From Dugong dugon (Eukaryota > Chordata > Mammalia > Sirenia > Dugongidae): DNA of 64,000 nucleotides. The notes beneath the pieces were generated by a model. That model was not told the origin of the DNA. It made no database searches and saw nothing but the letters and a program-made list of their open reading frames with translations. Below, one piece after another: positions 46,705 to 58,475 of this stretch (positions within the stretch are counted from its first letter, which is position 1; each line of letters opens with the position of its first letter). Location: the NCBI GenBank assembly GCA_030035585.1, contig CM057476.1:23420501-23484500 (forward strand). Reading direction: 5' to 3'. Both the position numbers and the translations under genes were made by a program.

Positions 46705-48283
46705 ATGGCACCTTTTGGCCGACTCCCAGCAATCCTGTCACTGCTGCTTGTTCTGCACTGGCAACATGGGGCAGGGAGCCCCACTCCTGACAAGGCCACC
46801 TGTATCATGGACCACCCATGTTCCAGCAACCTCATGACCCAGGTCAAGAACCAACTGGAACAGCTCAACGGTACTGCCAACGCCCTCTTTGTTGCCTATG
46901 TAAGTTATCCCCTCCCACCTCTGGGGACCCAGGAAGGAGGGTGTGGCCTGAGGTGGGAGAAGTGGGCAGAATTCCTACAGATATCAGTAGAGTCTGCAAT
47001 GACCTGAGCTGGGGGTGCTGGCCAGGGAGAGGAATTTTTGGAGCTGAAAGGAAGAAAGAGGGGCTGGTTAAACCCCATCTAGCTTTCCCCATATATTGCC
47101 CCAAGCCCAGATAGCAATAGCCTTCCCAAGGGTTAGGTCAGGGTAGAGCTCTGGTGAGAATGTAAAAGGCCTGGCACTTCAGGTTTGGGGATTCCTCCAT
47201 CACAGTAGAGCTGGAGACAGATGGAGATGCACAAAAGAGGGAAAAGCCTGGGAGGTATTTAGAGAGATGACGTTGAGCGAGACGGTGGGCGGAGGGTGTC
47301 TGGATGCAGAGAGATGCCCAGGTGGGTGAAAGAGCAAGTGTGTGTGGCACACCTCTGAAGGTGAGGCACCCCAGTTTTCTTTCTTTCTCCATAAGTTCAC
47401 CATAATTAAAAATAAATCAAAACTAGTTGCCACCAGTCCATTCTGACTCATGGCAACCCCATGTGTGTCAGAGTTGAACTGTACTCCATAGGTTTTGCAA
47501 TGGCTGATTTCTTGCAAGTAGATCACCAAAGCTTTCTTCTGAGGCACCTCTGGGTGGACTCAAATCTCCAGCCTTTCAATTAGCAGCCGAAAGCGTTAAC
47601 CGTTTCCACACCCAGGGATTCCTAATACTAATAACAAGTAAAAATAACAATCCTTGCATGGTAGAGGCCTTGATTCTTTACCAAGTGTGTTCACACCCAG
47701 ATTTCCATCTGCCTCTCATGACCATCTTGAGATGCCTACAGGACACAGAGTTGGGTCTCCATGCCATAGCAGGGAAACTGAGGCACAATAGCTTGCTATA
47801 AGAGTGAGTGGCAGTGCTGAAACAAGGATCCCTGCCTCCTTGCTCACCTCCCCTCTGCCCTCTGCTCCTCAGTACACGGCCCAGGGCGAGCCGTTCACCA
47901 AGTCTGTGGACAGGATGTGCGGCGAAGACTTGATGAGCTTCCCACCCTTCCACGCAAACAGTACTGAGAAGGACAAGCTGGTGGAGCTGTACCGTGTCAT
48001 GGCCTACTTTCACCTCTCCCTGGACGACGTCATGCAGTGCCAGAAGACCCTCAACCCCAAAGATCAGAACCTCCACAGCAAGCTAAACTCCACGGCGGAC
48101 ACCGTTCAGGGGCTCCTCAGCAATGTGCTCTGCCGCCTGTGCGACACCTACAACGTGAGACTGACCGACATGATCAACGGCCTCAACACCTCGGAGCAGT
48201 ACGTCTTCCAGAAGAAGAGGCTGGGCTGTCAGCTCCTGTTTAAATACAAGCAGGTCATTGCCGAGCTGGCCCAGTCCTTCTAG
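46705..48283 (+). CDS. LIF: LIF-like cytokine, copy B (two coding exons)
   Basis: Second LIF paralogue, inverted relative to copy A. Coding exons are 46705-46899 and 47873-48283, also 201 residues, with the same splice sites, signal peptide, six conserved cysteines plus C121, FxxK motif and four N-glycosylation sequons (the first is NGT here, NSS in copy A). It differs from copy A at 13 residues: E20Q, T31A, I43L, S56G and S57T in exon 2, and Y76S, L80M, H82G, K83E, R145Q, I146L, V165M and D196E in exon 3. The start is the same new ATG before the old exon-2 acceptor, with A at -3 and G at +4. No exon-1 sequence is seen upstream. The frame is intact, so a secreted product is possible; published work on elephant LIF copies describes most as pseudogenes and one as a p53-induced intracellular form, so function must be tested. 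Confidence 0.85.
46900..47872 (+). other. Intron between LIF copy B coding exons
   Basis: GT-AG intron, 973 bp, colinear with the copy A intron. Includes an AfroSINE on the minus strand at 47419-47622. The polypyrimidine stretch before the acceptor (CTCTGCCCTCTGCTCCTCAG) is intact. Confidence 0.8.
47419..47622 (-). mobile_element. AfroSINE in LIF copy B intron
   Basis: Mirror of 6127-6330, almost unchanged between arms. Confidence 0.85.
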
Positions 48284-49640
48284 GCACAGGGTCTTGAAGT
48301 GTGCTGTGGATCAAGGGATCTTGGGAGCGGGATCTAGAGGTGGGGTGCAGAACAAGGTCAAAACTTTCTCAGGCAGGACCTCTATAGCATACCAATTAGA
48401 AGGTGGTGCCCCTTCCTGTGGAAAATGGCAGCCAAGCTTCAAGGTGTCAGGCTGGCGAGTGGAGTGTGACTGGACTTCTGCCCACACCTGATCCTCTGGC
48501 GTGGCTTTAGACCTTGAGCAAACAAGGGCAAGGGAGCAGTTAAGGGGCCCTAGAACTGTCCTTACCCAGCACCCTCCCCCTAAAGATGTTCCTGCACAGT
48601 GGGAAGCTCCTTCCTGGGTGTCCCAAACACCAGTGAGAACTTGAAGACCAGGCTGAGGAGAACTTAGGAAGCTGGAGCTGTGGTGGGGAGGGAGAGGTGG
48701 GCATTAGCCTACCCACCTTCACTCAGAACAGGAGTCTATGGGCCCCTGCTGCCCCAGCTCCCAAACTCCCTCACCTGGTTCTGAGCTCTGAAGCAGGGAA
48801 CCTAACCCTTTCCTTTGGGCTGAGGGCCCGGCAAGTGTAGAAATGGCCTCCAGTCTGGAATCTGGGGCAGCTGCTGAGAGGACTGATTTGGTCTTCTCAA
48901 ACCTTGAGGAGGTGGCAGTGGTCCTAGCAGTTCAGCCAATTAGGTTATGATGCTTTGCATTCATTTTGCCCCTTTCTCTCTCGTTCTGTGAGCCCTTTAT
49001 CCAGTCCCACTAGCTGGCAGGCAGGCAGCAGGCAAGCCCTGAGGCTGTGCCCAGGCCAGGAATTACCTGTCCCCATGGCAAGACTAGGATGTGGAGACTC
49101 AGCTCAGAGCTCATGGGTCACACTCACCTTTGTCCCAGATCTTGGCCTGCTACCCTTCCCATCTCTCTGCTCTGTGGACAGCTACAAGACAGCCAATCTC
49201 ATCGGAAAGCCAGAACTGGTGACTCCAGAGCCCTGGGCCTGCTGGTCTCCCATCATCTCAGCACCTTGAGGAAACATCTGTGCTGCCCACATCTGGGCAG
49301 CCTTCCTTCCCAAGCCACCCCCGGCCCCTCGACTGTCTCACTGCCCACCCCCACTTCCACGCCAGCCCCAGTTCTGTGCCTTGGTCCCTGTCCACAGCGC
49401 TCTTTCTAGAACCAGCCTAGCAGATCAGCATCCCCTGAACACAGCATCCTGAATTTTTGAGATTTGTGTGAAAAAACTGTTCTTTTCTCATTTTTTTCTG
49501 CTGGCATTGACCCACTCCTGGCATCCTGGGTCATGTGCTTGGACCAGAGATGATTTTAAGGAGGAGAGTGCCCTCAGCAAAGGAGAGGGTAGGACAGTCA
49601 TTTTCCAGTCATATATTAAAATAATAATAATAATAATTAC
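48284..49640 (+). other. LIF copy B 3' flank, probable 3' UTR
   Basis: Non-repeat sequence colinear with 5464-3990 on the other arm. It lacks about 105 bp present in copy A at roughly 5289-5400. No AATAAA is seen close to the stop; the first plausible hexamer is ATTAAA at 49615-49620, beside a (TAA)n tract. Confidence 0.5.
49618..49640. repeat. (TAA)n microsatellite
   Basis: AAAATAATAATAATAATAAT tract; the left arm has a plain T run at the same place. Confidence 0.9.
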
Positions 49641-49872
49641 CAAAAATTGTCGCTTGTTTCTTTGTCTCTCCTCCTGCCTCCTTCCCCTCGTCTCCAGTGG
49701 CTTCTGCTGGGGCAGTTCCCCCCTGAGAGAGACAGTCCATCCCTGCTTGGCTGGCCCTCTACAATAGATACAGTGTGGGGGGCTGGGGCCCTACAATTGA
49801 GAGAGGTAGTGATTTCCTCTCAAAAGGCACAGGGGTTCTGATTTAACGGTCCTGTGTGGAGTCCAAGCTTTC

Positions 49873-50810
49873 TTGTTGTTATTAGGTGCCACTGAGTCAC
49901 TTCAATTTCATAGCAAGCCCATGTGACAGACTAGAACTGCTCCATAGGGTTTTCTTAACTGTACTCTTTTTTTTTTTAATTGTACTTTAGATGAAGATTT
50001 ACAGAACAAACTACTTTCTCACTAAATAATACACATATTGTTTTATGACATTGGTTATAAACCCCACGACATGTCAACATTCTCCCTTCTCCACTTTGGG
50101 TTCCCTATTATCAGCTTTTTGTCCCCTCCTGCCTTCTAGTCCTTGCTTCTGGGCTGTTGTGCCTGTTTAGTCTCATTTTGTTTTATGGACATGTCTAATC
50201 TTTGACTGATGGGTGAACATCAAGAGTGACTTCATTACTGACGTATAAGCGTGCCCAGGGGCCATACTCACGGGGTTTCTCCATTCTTTATCAGGCCGGT
50301 AAATCTGGTCTTTTTTTGTGATTTAGAATTTTGTTTTACATTTTTATCCAGCTCTATCTGGGACCTTCTGTTGTGATTCCTGTCAGAGTAGTCAGTGGTG
50401 GTAGCTGGGCACCATCTAGTTGTACTGGACTCAGTCTGGTGGAGGCCGTGGTGGATGTCGTCCATTAGTCCTTTGGACTAATCTTTCCCTTGTATCTTTA
50501 GTTTTCTTCATTCTCCCTTGCTCCCGAAGGAGTGAGACCAGTGGAGTATCTTAGATGGCTGCTCACAAGCTTTTAAGACCCGAGATGCTACTCACCAAAA
50601 TGGAATGTAGAACATTTTCATCATAAACTATGTTATGCCCATTGAGCTAGACGTTCCCTGAGACCATAGGCCCCACATTGGCTGTAATCTCTATGGAAGA
50701 ATATTGCCATTTCTTTCCCCTGCGGAGCAACTGGGTGAATTTGAACCATTAATACTTTGTTTAGCGTCCAAGCGCTCAAACTTTGTACCATGAGGGCTGC
50801 TTGCCAAAGC
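49873..50810 (-). mobile_element. AfroSINE split by an L1 3' end
   Basis: SINE parts at 49873-49970 and about 50680-50810 flank an L1 3' UTR (49975-50680). Mirror of 2892-3778. Confidence 0.8.
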
Positions 50811-50910
50811 TTTAGTGTTTTTTTTGTTTGTTGTTTGTTTTGTTTTTTTAATTCTCCAGGTTATTCCAGTGTGAAGCAAGAGTTGGAAGTCGCTGAGTTA
50901 GGGAAATGTT

Positions 50911-51112
50911 TTTAGCTGCTGTCAAGTTGGCCTCTGACTCATGGTGACCCCATGTGTTACAGAGTAGAATTGCTCTCTAGGATTTTCTTTCTGGTAATCT
51001 TTATGGCAGCAAATCACCAGGCCTTTCTTCCGTGAAGCTGCTTGGTAGGTTCAAACTGCCAACCTTTGGGTTAGCAGCCCCCCGCAAACTGCTTGTGCCA
51101 CTCAAGCTCCTT
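50911..51112 (-). mobile_element. AfroSINE
   Basis: Mirror of 2603-2805. Confidence 0.85.
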
Positions 51113-51944
51113 CAAATGGTACAGCTGTTCTTATCTGAGCATCATTTCTAATCCCTCTATGCACTGACCCAACCCTAGTTCCCATGCACACTGCTAGCTC
51201 AGTGGGACCACCATGTGGCATTGTCCTTAGATGTTCGGTGTCCTTTCTTTCCACTAGAAAGGACTTTGCCTTCTGTGAAAATATCCTGTTTCATGAATGT
51301 ACCTGGGGGAATGTTCTATATTAACAAACGATGTTTATGTATTCAATGTCATATTGAAAATATTTAATTTTTTCTAACAAAGGAATACTTTTTTTGTTTT
51401 TGAGAAATTAGTAAATAATCTTCTCTTAGCATGCTCTCCAGAGTATACTGATGTGGGAGATGGGCTGGAGGGTGGGAGTGTCTCTACCTGAGTGCCCAGA
51501 CAAGTAAGGCTTTGCTCTGCAAAGGACGGGAGTGTTGGTAAAGGCCCCACAGGGCAAGGATGCTGGTGGGGGCAGGGGTGGGGTAGGTGGTGCTTGGGCA
51601 CAGGCAGAAACAGCAAGGTAGGTGGTGTCCAAAAAAAAGTGTGGGGAGGATTATTTGATGTCTTACACATAGTCAGCTCCTTCACCCCTAGCCACTCACT
51701 TAATTCTCATAGTAACCCCATGAGTCATCTTCCCTATTTAATAGAGGGGAAAACTGAGACTCAGGGAGATGAGGCGACCTGCCCAGGGTCACACTGGCAG
51801 AGTGTTTAGGGTCAGCAAGGCTCACCTATTTAGCTCCAAATCTCACACTCTTTCCCCTACATGCAACTTCAGAGACTTAGAAGAAAACAGCTCTCGAGGC
51901 CTCTATTTTCAAGAATGGTCCATTGAGAGAAGAGTCTCTTCCAT

Positions 51945-53200
51945 TATTGATGCTGGGAAAATTGGGTTTCCACATGAGAAAAATAAAACAGAATCCATGC
52001 CTCACATCATACACAAAAACAAATTCAAAATCGATTAAGAATCTAAATGCAAAAATTGAAATCACAGAATTCTTAGAAGAAAATGCAGAGGCAATGCTGT
52101 CAGGCCTAGCTTTAAACAATGGATTAGCTAATATAATAACAAAAGCACAAACGGCCAAATGCAAAATAGAGAAATTGGACCTCATAAAATTTTAAAAGTT
52201 TTGTTCATCAAAAGACTACCCAAAACTGAAAAGACAAGCTACCAATGGAGAGATTATCTTCAGAAACCATATATCTAATAAGAATCTAATAACCAAAATA
52301 TATATAAAACTTTGACAACAACAAAATGACAACCCAATCCTAAAATGGGCAAAGGACTTGAATAGACATTTCACCAAAGAGGACATTCAAATCACCACCA
52401 AACACACAAAAAAAATGCTCAATGTCATTAGCCATCAGAGAGATGCAAATCAAAACTAAAATGAGATACATTTCACTCCCACTAGGATGGCTAAGATAAA
52501 AAATAATAATAAAACAACAAATATTGGTCAGGATGTGGGGAAATTGGAACACATCCATTGTCGGTGGGAATGCAAAATGATACAGCCACTGTGGAAAACA
52601 GTGTGGCAGTTCCTCAAAAAATTAAGAGTAGAACTACCATATAACCCAGCAATTCCACTCCTGGGGATATACCCAAAAGACTTGAAAGCAGATACTCAGA
52701 GACTTGTACACCGATGTTTACCACAGCATTATTCACAATAGCCAGAAAGTGGAAACAACCTAAATGCCCACTGACAGATGAATGAATAAACAAAGTGTGG
52801 TACATACTTACAATGGAATACTACTCAGAAAGAGAAATGAAGTCTTGATACATGCTACAATATGGGTGGAGCTTGAAGACACTATGCTGAGTGAAAGAAG
52901 TCAATCACAAAAGGACAAACTTTGTATGACCTCATTTATGTAAAAAGACAAGAACAGGCAAATGTAGAGAGACCAAAGTTTATTAGTGGTTACCAGGGGT
53001 GTGAGGGAGGGGAAAGTGAGTTTATTGCTTATGGAGTACTGAGTTTTGGTTTACAGTGATGGAACAATGGCATTGATTACGGGTAGGGTTGCACAGACGA
53101 TTATTGTCAGTGCTGTCAATAAGTTGTACACCCGTAAAAAATTGAATTGGCACATGTTGTGTGATAGATATATTTACAACAATGACCAAATAAACAAATA
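51945..53200 (+). mobile_element. L1 3' fragment (ORF2 C-terminus and 3' UTR)
   Basis: Mirror of 1-1130 and continuing past the point where the left arm is cut. Reads as L1 ORF2 end with several stops (a [16 protein letters not shown] segment at about 52345), then 3' UTR to about 53200. Confidence 0.8.
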
Positions 53201-53271
53201 AATAAGAGTAGCTGCTGAGGCTGCTTATACACAACCAAACACCTCAAGGGATTTGGTTCCTTCCTTGGAAG

Positions 53272-53485
53272 TTTCTTGTCACTGTTAGATGGCGTCGAGT
53301 CAGTTCCAACTCATAGCGACCTTATGTAGAATAGAACGAAACACTGCCGGGTCCAGCCCCATCCTTACAATCATTGCTATGTATGAGCCCATTGTTGAAG
53401 CCACTGTGTCAATCTGTCTCGCTGAGGGTCTTTCTCTTTTTCACCGATCCTCTATTTTACTAAGCATGATGTCCTTCTCCGCTTT
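53272..53485 (-). mobile_element. RTE 3' end
   Basis: Antisense RTE tail (GATGGCGTCGAGTCAGTTCC, then CCACTGTGTCAATCTGTCTC), 5'-truncated. Confidence 0.8.
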
Positions 53486-53499
53486 GGAGGTTTAGGGTC

Positions 53500-54250
53500 A
53501 TTGTTTCATTGGACATGCCAGTTAATTGGCCTAATAACTTGTTTGGTGCTTCTGTTCTACCTCCTAGTTCATTTTGTAGTGCCTGGGGTCTTAAAAGTTT
53601 GCAAGTGGCCATCCAAGGTACAATACAGGTACATTCAAGGTACAATGAAGGAGAGTCAGGAATAGGAGGAGGAAATGGAATGTGTAACTAATTGCCTTCA
53701 TGAACAACTATCTCCTTTGCCATGAGACGAGAACCGGATGGTCCCCAGCTACCATTACTAGATTCTACAGAAGAATTCCAATCAAAACGGGGAAAATGTA
53801 GAACAAAACTTCAAATTATCACAAACTCCAGAGAGCCATGGATGCTGGATGACCCCCTGAAACAACAGCCCTGAGATAATCTTCAAAACTGAAACCAAAA
53901 ATATCCCCTGAAGTCTTCTTAAAACCAAACAATAGTGTAGCTTAATTAGCAAAAAAAGAAAAAACAGTCTGCCTTGAACATTATGTTCTTTAAGAATTAC
54001 CTATATGGGATCAAAGTGATAACAGCAACTTGAAAGATTAGATAGGAACCTTAGGGAGCAGTGAATTTGTTAATGGGGAAGAACAACTCAGAAAGGAAGG
54101 GTGAGAATGGTTGCACAAGTCAAAGAATGTAATAAATGTCACCAAATTGTACATATGGAAACTGTTGAATTGCTATATATTTTACTGTGTATACTCTCAA
54201 CAACAACAAAATGAACTTAAAAAATTTTTAAAGCAGTGAAGTGTGAAATT
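53500..54250 (+). mobile_element. L1 3' UTR
   Basis: L1 tail pattern (GTGCCTGGGGTCTTAAAAGT, GAGAGTCAGGAATAGGAGGA), ending near an AAAATTTTTAAAGC tail. Confidence 0.65.
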
Positions 54251-54289
54251 TAAAAGTAATAAAATATCTATGCACAATGTTAGAAAAAG

Positions 54290-54645
54290 AAAGAACAGAC
54301 TTACTGGTCTGACAGAGACTGGAGAAACCCTGAGAGTATGGCCCCCGGACACCCTTTTAGCTCAGCAATGAAGTCACTCCTGAGGTTCACCCTTTAGCCA
54401 AAGATTAAACAGGCCCATGAAACAAGACAAGACTGAATGGGCACAACAGCCCAGGGGCAAGGATGAGAAGGCAGGAGGGCACAGGAAAGCTGGTAATGGG
54501 GAACCCAAGTTCAAGAAGGGGAGAGTGTTGACGTGTTGTGGGGTGGGCAACCAATGTCACAAAACAAGATGTATATTGATTGATTAGTAAGAAACTTGTT
54601 TACTCTGCAAATCTTCATCTAAAGTATAATTTAAAAAAAGAGAGG
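54290..54645 (+). mobile_element. L1 3' UTR, second fragment
   Basis: Tail with GGCCCCCGGACACCCTTTTA, CAACAGCCCAGGGGCAAGG and TCTAAAGTATAATTTAAAAA. Confidence 0.75.
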
Positions 54646-54849
54646 ATGAAAGCTGGAGAAGCACACGGAGAAACAACAGCCAGTCGAGGTCCACTAGAAT
54701 GGAATCTATGACAATTTGATTCTGTAACGATTTGTGCGTTACTCTTTAATATATGTTTCCCACTAGACTGTATCAGGAAAGGCAGATCACGCGTCTATTT
54801 TGCTCACCTCTAGATCCCCAGGGCTACTCAAAATGTGGGTGCATAATAA

Positions 54850-55012
54850 TAACCAAACCCAGTGCCATGGAGTCGATTCAGACTGACAATGTCCTTATAG
54901 GACAGAGTAGAACTTCCCCATAGGATTTTCAAGGAGTGGCTGGTGGATTTCAACTGCTAATTCTTTGGTTAGTAGTCAGGCTCTTAACCACTGCACCTTC
55001 AGGATGCATACT
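54850..55012 (-). mobile_element. Short AfroSINE
   Basis: Begins AACCAAACCCAGTGCCATGG, ends CACTGCACCTTCAGG, inside an old L2-like stretch. Confidence 0.85.
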
Positions 55013-55029
55013 AAGAGACCAATAAATAT

Positions 55030-55985
55030 TTCTTTTTAAAATTTTTTTTTTATTGTTCTTTAGATGAAGGTTTACAGAACAAATAGTTTCTCATTAAACA
55101 GTTATGTGTACTAACAATAATGGTTAACAACCCCACGACATGTCAACACTGTCCCTTCTCAACCTTGAGTTCCCTATTACCAGCTTTCCTGTCCCCTTTT
55201 GCCTTCTAGTCCTTGTCCCTGGACAGTTGTGCCCCATTAGTCTTATTTTGTTTTAAGGGGCTGTCTAATCTTTGGCTGAACGGTGAACCTCGGGAGTGAC
55301 TTCATTACTGAGCTAAAAGGGTGTCCGGGGGCCACTCTCTTGGGGTTTCTCCAGTCTCTGTCAGGCCAGTAAGTCTGGTCTTTTTTTGTGGTTTAGAATT
55401 TTGTTCCACATTTTTCTCCGGCTCTGTCCGGGACCCTCTGTTGTGATCCCAGTCAGAGCAGTCAGTAGTGATAGCCGGGCACCATCTAGTTGTACTAGGC
55501 TCAGTCTGGTAGAGGCCATGGTAGTTGTGGTCCATTAGTCTTTTTGGATTAATCCTTCTGTTGTATCTTGTTTTGTTCATTCTCCTTTCCTGCCAAAGGG
55601 GTGAGACCAGTGGAGTATCTTAGATGGCTTTTAAGACCACAGGCGCTACTCACCAAGGTAGAATGTAGAACGTTTTCTTATAAACTGTGTTATGCCAACT
55701 GAGCTAGATGTTCCCTGAGACTATGGTCCCCACAGCCCTCCACCCAGCAATTCAGTCCCTCAGGGAGTTTGGATGTCTCTATGGAGCTTCCATGACCTTT
55801 CCTTGTACAAGTTGTGCTGGCTTCTCCAGTATTCTGTATGTCTTACCCTTCACCAAAGTTACCACTTATCTACTGTCTATTTAGAGTATTTCCCACCACC
55901 ATCCCTCACATCCCTCGTAACCAACAAAGATTGTTTCTTTTTGTGTGCAAACTATTTCTTGAGTTTTTCCAGTAGAGGTCTCATA
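55030..55985 (-). mobile_element. L1 3' UTR
   Basis: About 950 bp of antisense L1 tail from TTATTGTTCTTTAGATGAAG to TTTTTCCAGTAGAGGTCTCA. ATATTTCT on both sides (about 55024 and 55987) is the likely target duplication. Confidence 0.8.
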
Positions 55986-56099
55986 TATATATTTCTTGAA
56001 TGAATTAATACATGATGCTTATAATCGGTTGTGAGAAGATCAAGATAAAGGATGTCTAAATTTAAAGACTCCCACTCATCTGTCAGTTTGTCATACTGT

Positions 56100-57487
56100 G
56101 GGGGCTTGCCAAAAAATTTGGAAGACCTGACCAACCGACTGGAAAAGATCCATATTTACACTCATTCCAAAGAAAGGTGATCCAACAGAATGCAGAAATT
56201 ATCTAACAACATCGTTAATATCACACACAAGTAAAATTTTGCTGAAGATTATTCAAAAGCTGTTGCAGCGGTACATCTACAGGGAACTGCCAGAAAGTCA
56301 AGCCGGATTCAGAAGAGGACGGAGAATGAGGGTTATTATTACTGATGTCAGATGGATCCTGGCTGAAATCAGAGAATACCAGAGAGATGTTTACCTGTGT
56401 TTTATGGACCATGCAAAGGCATTCAACTCATGGATCATAACAAATTATGGATAACGTTGCAGAAGAATGGGAATTTCAGAACACTTAATTGTGCTCATGA
56501 GGAACCTGTACATAGATCAAGAGGCAGTCATTCAAATAGAACAAGAGAATACTGTGTGGTTTAAAATAGGGAAAGGTGTGCATCGGGGTTGTATCCTTTC
56601 ACCATACTTATTCAATCTGTATGCTGAGCACATAATCCGAGAAGCTGGACTGTATGAAGAAGAACACGGCATCAGGATTGGAGGAAGACTTACTAACAAC
56701 CTGCAATATGCAGGTGACACAACCTTGCTTGCTGAAAGTGAAGAGGACTTGAAGCACTTATGGATGAAGATCAGAGACCACAGCCTTCAGTATGGATTGC
56801 ACCTCAACATAAAGAAAACAAAAATCCTCACAGCTGGACCAATAAGCAATATCATGATAAACGGAGAAAAGATTGAAGTTGTCAAGGATTTCATTTTACT
56901 TGGATCCACAATAAACATCCATGGAAGCAGCAGTCAAGAAATCAAAGGACCCGTTGCACTGAGCAAATCTGCTGCAAAAGACCTCTTTAAAGTGTTAAAA
57001 AGAACTATGTCACTTTGAGGACTAAGGTGCGCCTAACCCAAGCCATGGTATTTTGAATCGCCTCATATACATGCAAAAGCTGGACTATGAATAAGGAAGA
57101 CAGAAGAAGAGTTGACACCTTTGAATTACGGTGTTGGTGAGGAGTATCAAATACACCATGGACTGACAGAAGAATGAACAAAACTGTCTTGGAAGAAGTA
57201 CAGCCAGAATGCTCCTTAGAAGCAAGGATGGTGAGACTTTGTCTCATACGCTTTGGACATATTATAAGGAGGGATCAGTCCCTGGAGAAGGGCATCATGC
57301 TTGGTAAAGTATAGGGTCAGCAAAAAAAAGGGAGACTCTCAGCAAGATAGATTGACACAGTCGCTGCAACAATGGGCTCAAACATAGCAACGATTGTGAG
57401 GATGGCACAGGACTGGACAGCGTTTCCTTCTGGTGTGCATGGGGTTGTTATGAGTCCGAACCGACTGGACGGTACCTAACAACCACA
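56100..57487 (+). mobile_element. Internally deleted RTE, reverse transcriptase part
   Basis: RTE 5'-end sequence (CAGTTTGTCATACTGTGGGG near 56083) is joined directly to the RT region, so the endonuclease is missing. The RT shows the finger/palm pattern (ESQAGFRRGR, GVHRGCILSPYLFNLYAEHI). Its catalytic box reads YAGD where YADD is expected, and a frameshift near 56430 and a stop at 57016 break the frame. The 3' end (57417-57487) carries the tail shared with AfroSINE. Bases 56214-57416 are almost identical to the reverse complement of 58539-59740. Confidence 0.88.
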
Positions 57488-57788
57488 GCAGTTCAATGCC
57501 TTTCTTACCATTTACGTGTGTGTGTGTGTGGGAGTGTGCACTTAAACACCAATCTCAACGTCTGCAATAGTAATTGAAAAACGTTTTGTTATGGTGATGG
57601 TAAAATACAACATAAAGTTTATCATTAGTGACATTTAGTGCCTTTACTACCTTGGCCAAAGTGGCCACTAGCTAGTTCCAGAACTTTATTATCACTCTAA
57701 AGGAAAACGCCTTACACATTAAGCAGCATTTGTCATTCTCTTCTTCCAGCCCCTGACAACTATTAATCTTCTTTCCATCTCTATGAAT

Positions 57789-57945
57789 TTGCCCTTGTGG
57801 CGCAGTGGTTAAGAGCTTGGCTGCTAACTCAAAGATCGGCACTTCGAACATACCGGCTGCTCCTTGGAAACCCTATGAGGCAGTTCTACTCTGTTCAGTA
57901 GGGTTGCTGTGAGTCCAAATCGACTTAACAGCAACGGGTTTGGGG
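57789..57945 (+). mobile_element. Short AfroSINE
   Basis: Near-consensus head GCCCTTGTGGCGCAGTGG, followed by a T run at 57949-57963. Confidence 0.88.
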
Positions 57946-57982
57946 ATTTTTTTTTTTTTTTTTCTGTTTTGGGTATTTCATA

Positions 57983-58185
57983 GGAGCCTTGGTGGCACAG
58001 TTGTTAAACACTTGGCTGCTAACTGAAAGGTTGGCAGTTCGATCCCACCAGCTGCTCCTCAGGGGAAAGATATGGCAGTCTGCTTCTGTAAATCTTTACA
58101 GCCTTGGAAACCCTATGGGGCAGTAATACTGTTCTATGAGCTGGAATTGACTTGACGGCAGTGAGTTTGGTTTTTGGGTTTGGGT
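57983..58185 (+). mobile_element. AfroSINE
   Basis: Head GGAGCCTTGGTGGCACAG, tail TTGACTTGACGGCAGTGAG. Confidence 0.88.
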
Positions 58186-58475
58186 GTTGTATATTAAAGG
58201 AATCTTATAGTATGTGCCCTTTTGTGTCTGGCTTCTTTTGGGGAATAGCCATTTTGTCTACCCGGTAGATTGTAATACAAGAATAAGGAGATATGTGGGA
58301 AGCAAGGTGTTTTGTTGCTTTCGTTCTTATTACTGTACCCTGGAGATTCTTAAAAGTTTTATCTGAATGTCAGCCTTATATAGGGCATTCATGATTACAA
58401 AAATAAATTTTTATAATATTCTGTTTTTCTTGTCATCCCAAATCTGAGTTCACTTGTTAAATTTGCTTTTGTGTT

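Larger units (their letters stand above)
38354..53046. repeat. Right arm of the large inverted duplication
   Basis: Mirror image of 1-14963, carrying LIF-like copy B on the plus strand. It differs from the left arm by a nested retroelement insertion at about 39788-40126, absence of the L1 segment found at 1425-2075, loss of about 105 bp of LIF 3' flank, and a (TAA)n tract at 49618-49638 where the left arm has a plain T run. The match ends at about 53046 only because the left arm is cut by the window start. Confidence 0.95.
57545..58265 (-). mobile_element. Old L1 3' UTR with two nested AfroSINEs
   Basis: Antisense L1 tail in three pieces: up to 57788, about 57955-57982 (GGGTATTTCATA) and 58186-58265 (CCCTTTTGTGTCTGGCTTCT), split by SINEs. 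Confidence 0.65.

Noticed and set aside
1-53046. The large palindrome as an assembly artefact
   Set aside because: The arms differ by several percent in places, by clean insertions with target duplications and by independent deletions, which a duplicated contig would not show.
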